Shown: piece after piece, positions 52,395 through 63,060 of the stretch
Numbering within the stretch: position 1 is the first letter of the stretch
How the letters are laid out: each line of letters starts with the position of its first letter
Source of the DNA: Hirundichthys speculiger
Taxonomy: Eukaryota > Chordata > Actinopteri > Beloniformes > Exocoetidae
DNA: 64,000 nucleotides
Direction: 5' to 3'
Assembly: GCA_018398805.1 (NCBI GenBank)
Contig: JAGFBZ010000702.1
Coordinates: 367,655-431,654, forward strand
Made by a program: the position numbers and the translations under genes
Notes under the pieces: model-generated
Database searches by the model: none
Told to the model about the DNA's origin: nothing
What the model saw: the letters and a program-made list of their open reading frames with translations, nothing else

Positions 52395-53743
52395 CTGTGG
52401 CTTGTAAAAGTATTCGCCCCCCTTGAACTTTTCAACCTTTTGCCACATTTCAGGCTTTAAACATAAAGATATGAAATGTTATGTTTTTGTTAAGAATCAA
52501 CAACAAGTGAGACACAATTGTGAAGTGAAATGAAATTTATTAGATGTTTTAAACTTTTTGAACAAAACAAAACTGAAAAGTGAGGGTGGGCAATATTATT
52601 GGTCCCCTTTACTTTCAGAGCAGCAAACTGAGTCCAGAGGTTCAGTGAAGATCTCTGAATGATCCAATGTTGTCCTGAATGACTGATGATGATCAATAGA
52701 TCCACCTGTGTGTAATCAAGTCTCCGTATAAATGCACCTGCTCTGTGATCGTCTCAGGGTTCTGGTAAAAGCTCAGAGAGCATCATGGGAACACACCAGG
52801 CAGGTCCCAGATACTGTTGTGGAGAAGTTTAAAGCAGGAAGGCAATCAGTCCTACACTGCACAAATCTGGCCTTTATGGAAGAGTGACAAGAAGAAAGCC
52901 ATTTCTCAAAGATATCCATAAAAAGTTTGTTTAAAGTTTGACACACGGCACCTGGAGACACCAAACATGTGGAAGAAGGAGCTCTGGTCAGATGAAACCA
53001 AAATCAAACTTTTTGGCCACAAAGCCAAATGATATGTTTCGAGTAAAAGCACCATCCCCACCGTCAAACATGGTGGTGGCAGCATCATGGTCTGGGCCTG
53101 CTTTTCTTCAGCAGGGACAGGGAAGATGGTTAAAACTGATGGGAAGATGGATGGATCCAAATACAGGAGCATTCTGGGAGAAAACCTGTTGGAGTCTGCA
53201 GAAGACCTGAGACTGGGACGGAGATTTATCTTCCAACAGGACAATGATCCAAAACATGAAGACAAATCTACAATGGAACGGTTCACAAATAAACGTATCC
53301 AGGTGTTAGAACGGCCAAGTCAAAGTCCAGACCTGAATCCAGTCCAGAATCTGTGGAAAGAGCTGAAGACTGCTGTTCACAAACGCTCTCCATCCAACCT
53401 CACTGAGCTCCAGCTGTTTTACAGGAAGAACGGACCAGAATTTAGTCTCTGGATGAGTTAAACTGATAGAGACAAACCCCAAGAGACTGGAGCTGGAACT
53501 GCAGCAGAAGGTGGCGCTGCAGAGTATTAACGCAAGGAGGACAAATAATATTACACGCTTTTCAGTTTTTTATTTGTTGAAAAAGTTTAAAATATCCAAT
53601 AAATTTCATTCCACTTCATGATTGTGTCCCACTTGTTGTTAATTCTTGACAGAAAATTGAAATTTTATGTCTTTATGTTTGAAGCCTGAAATGTGGCAAA
53701 ATGTTGAAAAGTTTAAGGGGGCGAATACTTTTGTGAGGCACTG
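52395..53743 (+). mobile_element. Near full-length Tc1/mariner transposon with decayed transposase
   Basis: Outer ends CTGTGGCTTGTAAAAGTATT and AATACTTTTGTGAGGCACTG are inverted, as are inner stretches (TTCAGGCTTTAAACATAAAG and CTTTATGTTTGAAGCCTGAA). On the plus strand WFLWSDETKI-like text near 52980, VKHGGGSIMVWAC-like text near 53070, RFIFQQDNDPKHEDKST and RPSQSPDLNPVQNLWKELKT give the DDE transposase order. Several frameshifts split it. A TA lies on the left; the right flank is TT, so one flank is altered. Confidence 0.85.
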
Positions 53744-54129
53744 TTTGTTTATTAAAAATGAAACTAAATAGTGCTTAAATCAGTTTCTTTTTATCCTCCA
53801 CCTCCCTCAGTCGGTGTCATAAATGTGGAACTACAGGACATTTGATGGAGACCTCAGAAAAGCTCAGACTTTATGGATCCGATGAAAAAAATCTCCCCAC
53901 ACAGCCACCTTAGCGCTCAGGAAAGAGATGGTTTCTGTGTCTCAGAGATGATCCAGCTTTGGTGTGAAAAGTGCAAATGAGTGCCAGAACAACAAACAAA
54001 AGACCCTGTGAAGATTCTGGTTGAAACCAGTATCATTATCCATACGAAGCCAGAAACACCTTCAAAAAGCCAGATTACTGTTTTCAGCTGCACAGGGAGA
54101 CACACATGCTCAACTCTGGAGATGTGGGA

Positions 54130-54275
54130 TCTGTTGAGACTAGAAGTGAACTGTTGGGTCATAATAAACATCATTATGAATGGAGGAAGAAGAGGGAAGC
54201 CTCGTGACACCGTCCACACTGTGAAGTATGAGGGCAGCAGCATGATGATGGGAGGTAGAGGGAGAGGAACCTAAC
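54130..54275 (+). pseudogene. Short Tc1-like transposase scrap
   Basis: The frame reads PRDTVHTVKYEGSSMMMGG, resembling the Tc1 tract before the second catalytic Asp. Nothing else of an element is visible around it. Confidence 0.35.
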
Positions 54276-54741
54276 CTTTATTCCTCTCCGTTCAAGGTCA
54301 TACCTCCACCTCTCTAGATGTTCTTCCACCTCTACATGTCATCTGCAAACATCATAGTCCATGGAGATTCCTGTCTAACCTCATTTGTGAGCCTGTCCAT
54401 CACCATAGCAACTAGAAAGGTCTCAGAGCTGATCCTTGATGCAGTCCCACCTCCACCTTAACTCTTCTGTCACACCTACAGCACACCTCACCGTTGGGTT
54501 AGCATGTCCTGCTCCACTCTAACATCCTTCTCTGCTCCTCCAGACTTCCTCATCAGTACCATCACTCCTCTCAGCTCCCTGTCATCTGCTTTCTCAAGGT
54601 CTACAAGCTCCCTCTGACCTTCTCTGTTCTTCTCTATCAGCATCCTCAAAGCAAATATTGCATCTGTAGTTTTTTTCTTTGGCATGAAACCATACTGCTG
54701 TTCACAGATCCTCACTTCTGTCCTCAGTCTAGCTTCTACTA

Positions 54742-55414
54742 CAGTGATCCTTCGCCAATTCGTGCTTTAAGTTTTAGTTATTCGCGGATTTTTCAGCAAT
54801 ATATAATAAAAAAATCAAGAAAAAATCACGGAAACATCACAGGATGTTGTGCGTGTTCTCTCACAGTGAAGAAATGTTGTGAGCCAGCCTGGCCCCTTTA
54901 AGAAGGTGGCCTTATGGGTCATGGTGTGGCCTTATGGGTAATGTAGTGTGTGTGTCATGGGATGGCAGAATGAAAACAATGTTAGATGAAAAGTGTAGTG
55001 AGCATCAACAGCAGCCCAGCGTGTATAGATTTACATTCTCTGTTAACCGACAGGAGCCCAACAATACAACCTGTGTGATGTTACAAGTTCCTGCAGTGCC
55101 AGAATAAAGTTCCCGTTCCATGCAGAGAAAACCGGACTTTTTCTTTTGTTGTCGTTAGCGTGTTAGCCACTAATTACGAGCTAATAATAGCACAATAGCA
55201 GCGGTTTCTTTACTACGGTTCAGAGACCAGAGGCTGTGAAGGTAACAGAAAGACCACAGTTGAGTCTTTGTATTGTTTTGCTACTTTTTTGCACTTTTTA
55301 AACATATTTTAAACACATTATTGAGGCTCGGGGGGCTCCGGCTCCAGTTCGCGGATTTTGATTTTCACGAGGGGGTGCCAGTCCCCATTAACCGCGAAAA
55401 ATAAGGGATCACTG
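54742..55414. mobile_element. Tigger/pogo-type MITE nested in the RTE LINE
   Basis: TA-flanked (54740-54741, 55415-55416) with ends CAGTGATCCTTCGCCAATTCG and CCGCGAAAAATAAGGGATCACTG, inner words TTCGCGGATTTT and CGCGGATTTTGA. Removing it joins the LINE text CTAGCTTCTAC to CTCTTTTTCGTAACTTC in the correct order. No transposase. Confidence 0.8.
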
Positions 55415-55786
55415 TACTCTTTTTCGTAACTTCATTGTGCTCATCAACTTTATTCCTCTGTTGTCACAACTCTGCACGTCTCCCTTGTTCTTAAAAATCT
55501 GCACCAGCAAACATCTCCTCCATTCTTCAGTCATCCTCATCTCCAAGGTCTTGTTGAATGTTCGAATCAAAAACTCTACTGCCACCTCTCCTGGACACCT
55601 CCATACCTCCACAGGTTTATCATCAGGACAAACTGTCTTTCTACTCTTCATCCTCTTTAATATCCTCCTCACTTCTGCCTTTTTAACCTTTGCCACCTCC
55701 TGGTCCACAATAGTCGCCTCTTCTACTCTTCGTTCTCCAGGAGCGCTGGACGCCGGCAGCTCCTCTAGTACGCCAGACTGGTGTAC

Positions 55787-55852
55787 TGAAACTTGAATTT
55801 CTCCCTTGGGGGATTAATAAAGTATATTTGAATTTGAATTTGAATCTGGAAG
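55787..55852 (+). mobile_element. Short LINE/SINE tail inside the RTE relic
   Basis: AAACTTGAATTTCTCCCTTGG, GGGATTAATAAAGTATA, then TTTGAATTTGAATTTGAATC is a common fish 3' end with a short tandem tail. Confidence 0.5.
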
Positions 55853-56804
55853 CCCCTCCCCTCCCAAAGACTACCTCAACTCCTCTCTGAAATCCTTACA
55901 ACATTCTTCCTTTATCAGCTTCCTTCACTTTGTCCTCTGCTCTGCCTTTGTCTTCTTCATCTTCCTCACCTCCAAAGTCATCCTACACACCACCATCCTA
56001 TGTTATCTGGCCACACTCTCACCTACCACTACTTTGCAGTCACTGATCTCCTTCAGGTTACATCGTCTACATGAAATGTAGTCCACCTGTGTGCTCCACC
56101 TTTATAAGTCACCATGTGTTCCTGCCTCTTCTGGAAGAAAGCATTGACTACAGCCATCTGTACAGTGGTGTCTTGACTGTATTTTTATATGTGCGGTGAA
56201 CACAGAACAGGCTTAGTGGTGCGAGGCTGGTTAACGTGCACTTTGTGATGCACCAGGGACCGACAAACGAATTTTCTTGAGATGTTGCTGCTCCCGCTTG
56301 ATCTCGAGTGGTATGTTTACGTAGTGCGGCCTTTAAACTCTTTCAAACGGGAAATCACTGCATAAAGAATCCGTCTCTACCTTTTTGAACTGTTGCTGTC
56401 TGGCAGGCGCTTTAGAACAGCGAGATCTCAAAAGAAAAGGATGAGCGGTCTCTTCCGCAGAGCTGTTATCAGGCTAAAGCCGAAATACTGAACTTCACAA
56501 GGCTGACGTCTGTGGAAGCTCTTCATTTCTTTCCTTTTTTTTTTTTGGCCTTTTTATCTATTTTCTTTTACTCCCACTGAGTTCGAGAGCTACAAACCAA
56601 ACTTTGTTGTGTTTTTACAGCAAGAACAGGGGAAGCCCGAGTACTGTGAAAACTGGTGTCCACTGGGTGGTAGCACTGGTTGAAACCAATGTCTGCTGCT
56701 GGGTTTATTTATCTGATCTATGCAAACTCCACTGATTCAGAAGGCTCTGATTTAACAAGAGGGTAAGGACAAAACAGATAAGAATAGGCTTTGACAACTG
56801 TGAT

Positions 56805-57085
56805 GTTAGGATTAGGGTTAGGGGTTAGGGTTAGGGGTTAGGGGTTAGGGTTAGGGATTAGGGTTAGGGGTTGGGGTTAGGGTTAGGGTTAGGCGTCAGG
56901 GTTAGGGTTAGGTTTAGGGGTTAGGGTTAGGGGTTGGGGTTAGGGTTTGGGGTTAGGGATTAGGGTTAGGGATTAGGGTTAGGGGTTAGGGTTAGGGTTA
57001 GAGGTTAGGGTTATGGTTAGGGGTTGGGGTTAGGGTTAGGGGTCAGGGTTAGGGTTAGGGTTAGGCTAACCCTAACCCTAACCCT
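56805..57085. repeat. Interstitial telomeric repeat with inverted terminus
   Basis: About 260 bases of TTAGGG, TTAGGGG and close variants on the plus strand run to 57065, where the array flips to three CCCTAA units (57066-57085) and ends. The vertebrate telomere unit is unmistakable; the extra-G variants mark it as old and not an active chromosome end. Confidence 0.95.
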
Positions 57086-58290
57086 GTTTACCAGGTTGCT
57101 TTTGTCAATGGTTCGTCCACTGCAGGACTAGTTTGGACTTATTGTCTCTTATGAATGACTTTCGATTGACATGGTCACATCTATGTGCATCATTCAGTCT
57201 TGTAAGTCCTGTACCTTGGACACATTTTTCCACTCATAAACTTACTTTTTGTGCATTTGAAAAATGGGCGTGAGAAACTTTTTTGTGACTCTTGTTAAGC
57301 ATCTATAAGTCCCCTTTAGCTGTTTCTCTCATACTTATTTCCAGCTCTGGAGACTGAAGCATCTGTTGTGGGGGTATGATCAAAAAGCTCGAAGTCTGTC
57401 TCGCCACTGGGCAGCCCCTTTATCATCACTGAAGAGTCAACTCTTTGAAGGAAGGATACTTCAGAGGGTCAAGATCTACACCTTGGATACGAGCCACATC
57501 CCACTCATGATCTCTTTTCAAAAGAAGTTTTGGATTCAAAGACTGATTGAACTGAACAACAGCATGACACAGCATTGCTTATGACTCGTCAGGCCTTTCA
57601 AATGAATGAGCCATTTTCATCTTAAATCAGTTCAGCAATCCTAACTTCCAAAAAGGAAAAAAATAGTTTTTGCAGCTGAAACTTTTTCAGTCAATATTAG
57701 AAAGTCAACATCTGGTGTCATTGTGAAAGGCAGGGGTGATTCTAGGGTCAGAGCTTTAGGGGTGCTGAGCACCCAATGAGCCCCACCACGACCCACAACC
57801 CCGCCTTTTTTCACACAAAATCAAAAAACATTTATTGAGAAATAATTTTGGATAATCATTATGACATTTATGAGAGAAGATCATCATCTTTTGGAAAAAA
57901 ACTGACTGGAAAACATGCAAATCTTTGAAAATTTCAATGAAATTTGAAATGCTAACTGAGCTAATGCGCTAACTGGTAAACAGTCAATGAAGAAGAGAAG
58001 TAACATTAGTGAGAAGAGGACGATACCATTAAGCGGGGTCATTTTCATTTTCATTCTTTAAAATATAAACTTAAACCACAAACTATGGATTAAGTTTTGG
58101 GCATTATCTAAGCCTGTCAAATGCTAACTAAAATTTTAGAATAACAACATTTCTTACTCCAGGTTTTTGGGGTGCTGAATTTCAATTTAGGGGTGCTGAA
58201 AGACTGTAGCTGTGATCTCCAGCACTGGTCTGTATGGGAGCAAAACTGAAGAAATGAAATGAAATGAAAATTACTTTAGTTTTGCTGGTA
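57086..58290. other. Intergenic with a possible MITE
   Basis: GGGGTGATTCTAGGGTCAGA, GCTTTAGGGGTGCTGAGCAC at 57733-57772 and TTTAGGGGTGCTGAAAGACT at 58187-58206 share a GGGGTGCTGA word and may bound an old element. No coding sequence was identified. Confidence 0.35.
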
Positions 58291-58297
58291 TTTAATA

Positions 58298-58935
58298 TTA
58301 GATTAATATTAATATTAGATTGTTACTACACCATTTCACAAACTGACAGATCAGTTCTTTGTACTCTGCTTCATGTCCGTTGCTGATACACCCAACAACT
58401 GCAGAGTCATCAGAGTATTTCTGCAGATGACAGGACTCAGAGTTGGACTGGAAGTCAGAGGTGTAGAGCGTGAAGAGAAATGGTGAGAGAACAGTTCCTT
58501 GTGGTGCTCCAATGCTGCTGACCTCCATCTCAGACACACAACCTTTCAGTCTCACAAACTGTGGTCTGTTTGTGAGGTAGTTCATAAATCCAGGAGGTTG
58601 TGGAGGAATCCACCTGGAACTGATGGAGCTTCTCACATAACAACGCAGGCTGGATTGTATTAAAAGCACTTGAGAAATCAAAGAACATGACCCTCAAAGT
58701 GCTGCCTGATTGGTCCAGATGAGACCAAGCAGGTAGATGATGGTGTCTTCAACCCCAAGCCCATTACGATATGCAAACTGTAATGGGTCCTAAAGGTGCT
58801 GACCTGCTTGTTGAGGTGGACCAGTAAGAGTCTCTCCAGGACTTTCATGATGTGAGATGTCAGGGCAACTGGTCTGTAGTCGTTAGCTTCAGCTGGTTGT
58901 GGTTTTTTAGGCACTGGAACAAGGCAGGATGTTTT
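58298..58935 (-). pseudogene. LINE reverse transcriptase relic
   Basis: On the minus strand PKKPQPAEANDYRPVALTSH, IMKVLERLLLVHL (58790-58914), then SSIGAPQGTVLSPFLFTLYT, LQKYSDDSAVVGCISNG (58298-58560) are consecutive reverse transcriptase blocks; the catalytic box reads YSDD. Frame changes occur near 58680. A GAA repeat at 58945-58967 lies upstream. Confidence 0.8.
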
Positions 58936-59559
58936 CCACAGTACAGAAGAAGAAGAAGAAGAAGAAGTCGCATTGTTTCATCACTCTGTTGTGTAGCAAA
59001 TGTGTAGTATTGTCCATTATGTTTGGGCAACTGGTATATGGAATGAACTGCAGTTATGTTAGCAGTTCCAAACATAACTGATGAATGAGATTATTCAGGT
59101 ACTTTAAAGGGATGCACCTACATTTTGGAAATTCGTTTATCCACAGTTAGCTCCAGAGTAAACCGTCTTCCTCTCTTTGTATCTAATAACCCATCTCTGA
59201 GAGCTTGGCCTAACTGCTGGAAGCGGATCGCTACACCTAACCAAAGTTACAAAAGAAACTTCCTAATAACTTCAAAATGTTCTAATTTACATGGTGTGAC
59301 TTGTACGTTTACCTTGTGTGGAAATAACTGTGAAATGAGATGAAACGATCTTATAAACAGACGCACAATAGAAGTATATTTTTGCGGAGCACCGCTACCT
59401 GAGAGCTGAGTGTAGCAACAATTCTAAGCTCGGTTAGCTGATACTTTGTCAGACTGGGTTATTAGATGCACAAAAGAGATTATAATATGATTTGGGGTTC
59501 ACAGTAAACAAGCTCATTCCCAAAACGCTGCTGTGCTGCATAAACGCGGCAGGATGTTT

Positions 59560-59735
59560 CCCGCAGCGCTGGAACCTTCTCCTGGCTACGGGTCAGGCTG
59601 CAGAATCTCCAACAGCTGGTTCCCACGGGCCTTCAGGACAGCAGGAACGATGCCATCCAGACCTGCAGCGCTGTTCTGGTTCAGTCTCTCCAGCTGCCTC
59701 TTCATCTGACTTCTGGAGGCAGACGAGTTGGAGAA
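59560..59735 (-). pseudogene. LINE fragment (pre-reverse-transcriptase motif)
   Basis: On the minus strand the text reads MKRQLERLNQNSAAGLDGIV, PAVLKARGNQLLEIL, the AxGxDGIPxxVLK motif that precedes the reverse transcriptase in many non-LTR elements. It is likely the upstream part of the relic at 58298-58935, displaced. Confidence 0.55.
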
Positions 59736-59884
59736 GGAGGCAGAGGGTCATCCGTGTTCCCTGATGTGGAAATACGAGGATTCTGATTGGTTCTTAGTTT
59801 TATTTGAACCACTACAACCACTTTCTACTCTTCTTCAGGAGAGAAATAGCATTATGACTCGCAGTTCCATCCTCTGTGGGAATT

Positions 59885-60045
59885 TTTTACTTTCCATTAT
59901 CCTTGATTTGGATTTAATATTATAATTTTAGTTAATGATATTTGCTCGGGGGTCATGATCTGGGTCTCTGTAAAGCGCCTAGAGACAACTGACATTGTTA
60001 CAGACGCTATACAAATAAAACTGAATTGAAAAATTGATTTGAATT
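59885..60045 (+). mobile_element. L2-like LINE 3' end
   Basis: Nearly identical to 19795-19930: CTTGATTTGGATTTAATATT, TGCTCGGGGGTCATGATCTG, GTAAAGCGCCTAGAGACAAC, then AATTGAATTGAATTGAATT. Only the last 160 bases are present. Confidence 0.75.
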
Positions 60046-60372
60046 GAATTGAATTATTTCTGGTCCTCCTGAAATCCACATCATCTCTCTTATTTTACTT
60101 ATTATCTGCACAGTCCCCTCTGGACTGTTATAGATAAGTTTAGCATATTACAGTCATGTGCAAACGTTAGTACACCATTCTCTCTTTTAATCGTGTGATG
60201 TGGAAAAATAAAATAAATATCATCTGATCGTAGCGGGTCTCATCTTTAGGCTAGAAGAGCATCACATGTACAACAGCACATAACTTTGGCAACATATAGC
60301 TCTTATTTTTTTCACAACAATAACATTTGCCTATGCATAACTTGTGTGTATATACCGATATGTATATATATA

Positions 60373-60738
60373 CAGTCATGGAAAAAATTATTAAACCACC
60401 ATTTTTTCTTCACTTTCTTGTTCATTTTAATACCTGGTACCACGAAACGTCATCAAGTGACTAAAACAGACAGAAAAGAAAACATTGAATGCATAAAAGC
60501 AGTGTTTTTGTCAGTACAACGCCATAGCTACTGATGTAAAAACTTAAGTGATTAAGGTTATAATCAAGAAAACCATGGAAAATGGTAAGATATCAGCTCT
60601 TAAATAAAACTCTTATGAGCAATCTTTGTGGTTATCGTTATGTTTGTCCAAACAAATGTACCTTTAGTTGTACCAGGCATTAAAATGAACAAGAAACTGA
60701 AGAAAACAAGGGTGGTCTAATAATTTTTTCCATGACTG
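60373..60738. mobile_element. 366-bp Tc1/mariner-type MITE, copy 2
   Basis: TA-flanked (60371-60372 and 60739-60740), same ends and orientation as 43286-43651, differing by roughly a dozen substitutions by eye and no visible length change. It inserted beside a TA microsatellite. Confidence 0.9.
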
Positions 60739-60764
60739 TATGTATAGTCATATATTCAGTCATA

Positions 60765-60910
<146 letters not shown>

Positions 60911-60943
60911 TATAAAATCCTTTTTGCTTATTTTACTCTAAAT

Positions 60944-61445
60944 CAGCGGTTCTTAACCTTGTTGGAGGTGCTAAACTCCACCAGTTTCATATGCACATTC
61001 ACCGAAGCCTTCTTTATTGAAAAATAAAATACAATTTTTTTACTGGTGTACAAAATGAACTGTGCATTAACATAACTGTGTTCAAAGAACAATACCAGTA
61101 CAATGCATGAACTGCATGAATTCATGAAAACCTTACTTGACTTGGCTTTGCAAATTATGCAGACACTGACTCCCACCCGTTATACATGTGAATCCATATT
61201 GTACATAGTCGTCCGACCACTTTCTTTTTTGGCTCGACATAGTTAGAAATCATACGATGTACCATTGCAATAGTTATAAGTTGACTACTGAGCGCATCAA
61301 ATTCCCTGCTGCACAGATTGGTTAAGCAATGTAAGGTGATCACCTGTAGCCAGTGATGGCCAAGCAGGGCGTGTCATCCGTCGAATCCCTGAGACTGACT
61401 CACCGAATCTCTAGGGTTCGATCGAACCCAGGTTAAGAACCACTG
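60944..61445. mobile_element. hAT MITE
   Basis: Ends CAGCGGTTCTTAACCTTG and CCCAGGTTAAGAACCACTG with flanks CTCTAAAT and ATCTAAAC (6 of 8 bases equal). Subterminal GAATCCCTGAGACTGACTC and similar text is typical of this family. No ORF. Confidence 0.7.
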
Positions 61446-61819
61446 ATCTAAACCCACCTGAGTAATGAAATTGTTAAAAAATAAAAATAAAAATACTGGA
61501 CCTGACACACCTGACCTCTCTGGAATCAATATCCTGCTAAATTCTCTCCAGGTTGGAGCTCTTCAGCATTGATGCCACTTCTTCCACTCCCCATCCTCAG
61601 TGTTTCGCCCTCACAGTGAAAACACGGACTCTATATGATGCAATGACACTGGAGGTCCTGCAGCAGTGAACCACCCAGTGTTTCCTCAGTGAAGTACTGG
61701 TTTAAAGTGTAGGACCGCTGCTGGTTGTCTCCGGCAGAGCTGAGCTGCAGCACTGAGGTATACGCTTGGAGGCTGTGCTGCGATGTGTTTAGCAGCTCTT
61801 TATGTCACTGGTTAGAGGT

Positions 61820-62438
61820 CAGTGTTGCCAGATTTGGGCGGTTTTCCGCCCAATTGGGCTACTTTTGATTACAGCTGGCGGGGAAAAAATGCATTGTGCG
61901 GGTATACACAATTTGGGCTGCTTTTACCAACATCTGGCGGGGTTTTTTTATATTGTGAAAACAGCACAACAAACTTTTATTTTATTGTTTCTATAGTATT
62001 TATGGTTTAAAAACAGTACAAATACAAAATTCAGTATATCGTGACGTCACCTCAACAAACCTTAGTGCGCCGATGCAGAAGTCTGAGGCAGAAGCCCGCT
62101 CTCTCAACTCAAAGTGGTAGGCTTTTCTGTTAGAAAAATAAGTAGGCTTTCATGCCGAAGTGGGGAAACTATAAGAAATAGTATTTACCTTGTTGATGTT
62201 ACTGCTGCTGTGTTAATTTGGCCCTGGCACTGGGATAAACGATGTGCATTTTCGCACATTTTCTGTGACATGCACTAGGATAAAATACAACTTTTCATTT
62301 AGGCTTAATTGTTTAATACTGTAAATGCAATTAAATCTGTTTTCGTATGAAAACACTTATTGGGCGGGTTTTTCCTGAAGTGGGCGGGTTTTGGAAAACG
62401 ATTGGGCGGAAATTGCTCAACCAAATCTGGCAACACTG
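61820..62438. mobile_element. hAT MITE with perfect target duplication
   Basis: Ends CAGTGTTGCCAGATTTGGG and CCAAATCTGGCAACACTG with identical 8-base flanks TTAGAGGT at 61812-61819 and 62439-62446. Subterminal GGGCGG words (GGGCGGTTTTCCGCCC, TTGGGCGGGTTTTT) recur at both ends. No transposase. Confidence 0.9.
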
Positions 62439-62769
62439 TTAGAGGTCTGAGATGTTCTTAGACTGCTGTTGAGGGCGAGAACTGGGTGACAAGGCGCCTC
62501 TGATCAGCTCCTCACACTGTTGCTGACTTAAAGCTAACAGAAGTGTAGTACTGTACGATGTTCAATGATAAAATAACAAACACATTAAACTTTGTTTTAT
62601 TGCTATCATTCATATTCATACAACAAATATACATGCATAGTGTTATGTATTTACAACAGGTTAGCAAACAGATGCCTATATTTAACATGTTACTACAGTG
62701 TGTAAATACATTTCACATGAACATGTCCCAGGAAATAAGGCCGTTAGCCCATCTAGAAGCCTGGAAGCT

Positions 62770-63052
62770 TTAACTGACTCCGTACGACACAGAAGAAAAG
62801 GTAGTCCAAAATTTGCCATTTTTATCTCTGCCCTCAGAAAGTTTACGTTTGGCATGTCCTGGAAATGTCACATCCACACCCTTGGGTGAATGTAGCCATT
62901 CAAAAAGTGTCCTTTCAGAGCAACCAGCCAACTGTTCAGTGATACGTTCGAGGACAGCTGGGATTCTTGAGTGTAGCGTTCTCTCTGCTTCCACGCCGAC
63001 GGGAAGCTGCTCTTGTAGTTCTTTGGCTCCACTTTGGCATTCGTTTGTTGTA
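62770..63052 (-). CDS. Candidate terminal exon of an unidentified gene
   Basis: A strong acceptor on the minus strand (pyrimidine tract TTTCTTTCTCTTTTTCC, later TCTAACAG at 63053-63060) opens a frame of about 93 codons to TAA at 62770-62772. The text includes ELQEQLPVGVEAERTLHSRI, PAVLERITEQLAG and LFEWLHSPKGVDVTFPGHAK, a balanced composition unlike the repeats around it. AATAAA lies at 62596-62601, about 170 bases past the stop, as expected for a last exon. I do not recognise the protein and saw no upstream exon before the window ends. Confidence 0.4.
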
Positions 63053-63060
63053 CTGTTAGA

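Larger units (their letters stand above)
54290..56170 (-). mobile_element. RTE-type LINE relic, split by a Tigger-like element
   Basis: On the minus strand: ILKRMKSRKTVCPDDKPVEV, FNKTLEMRMTEEWRRCLLVQ (55420-55700) and CEQQYGFMPKKKTTDAIFAL, RMLIEKNREGQREL (54590-54715) are N-terminal reverse transcriptase blocks of RTE/Rex3-type elements. Upstream text at 55850-56170 continues the family. The FADD region near 54290-54480 is present but frameshifted. A 673-base element interrupts it at 54742-55414. Confidence 0.75.
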
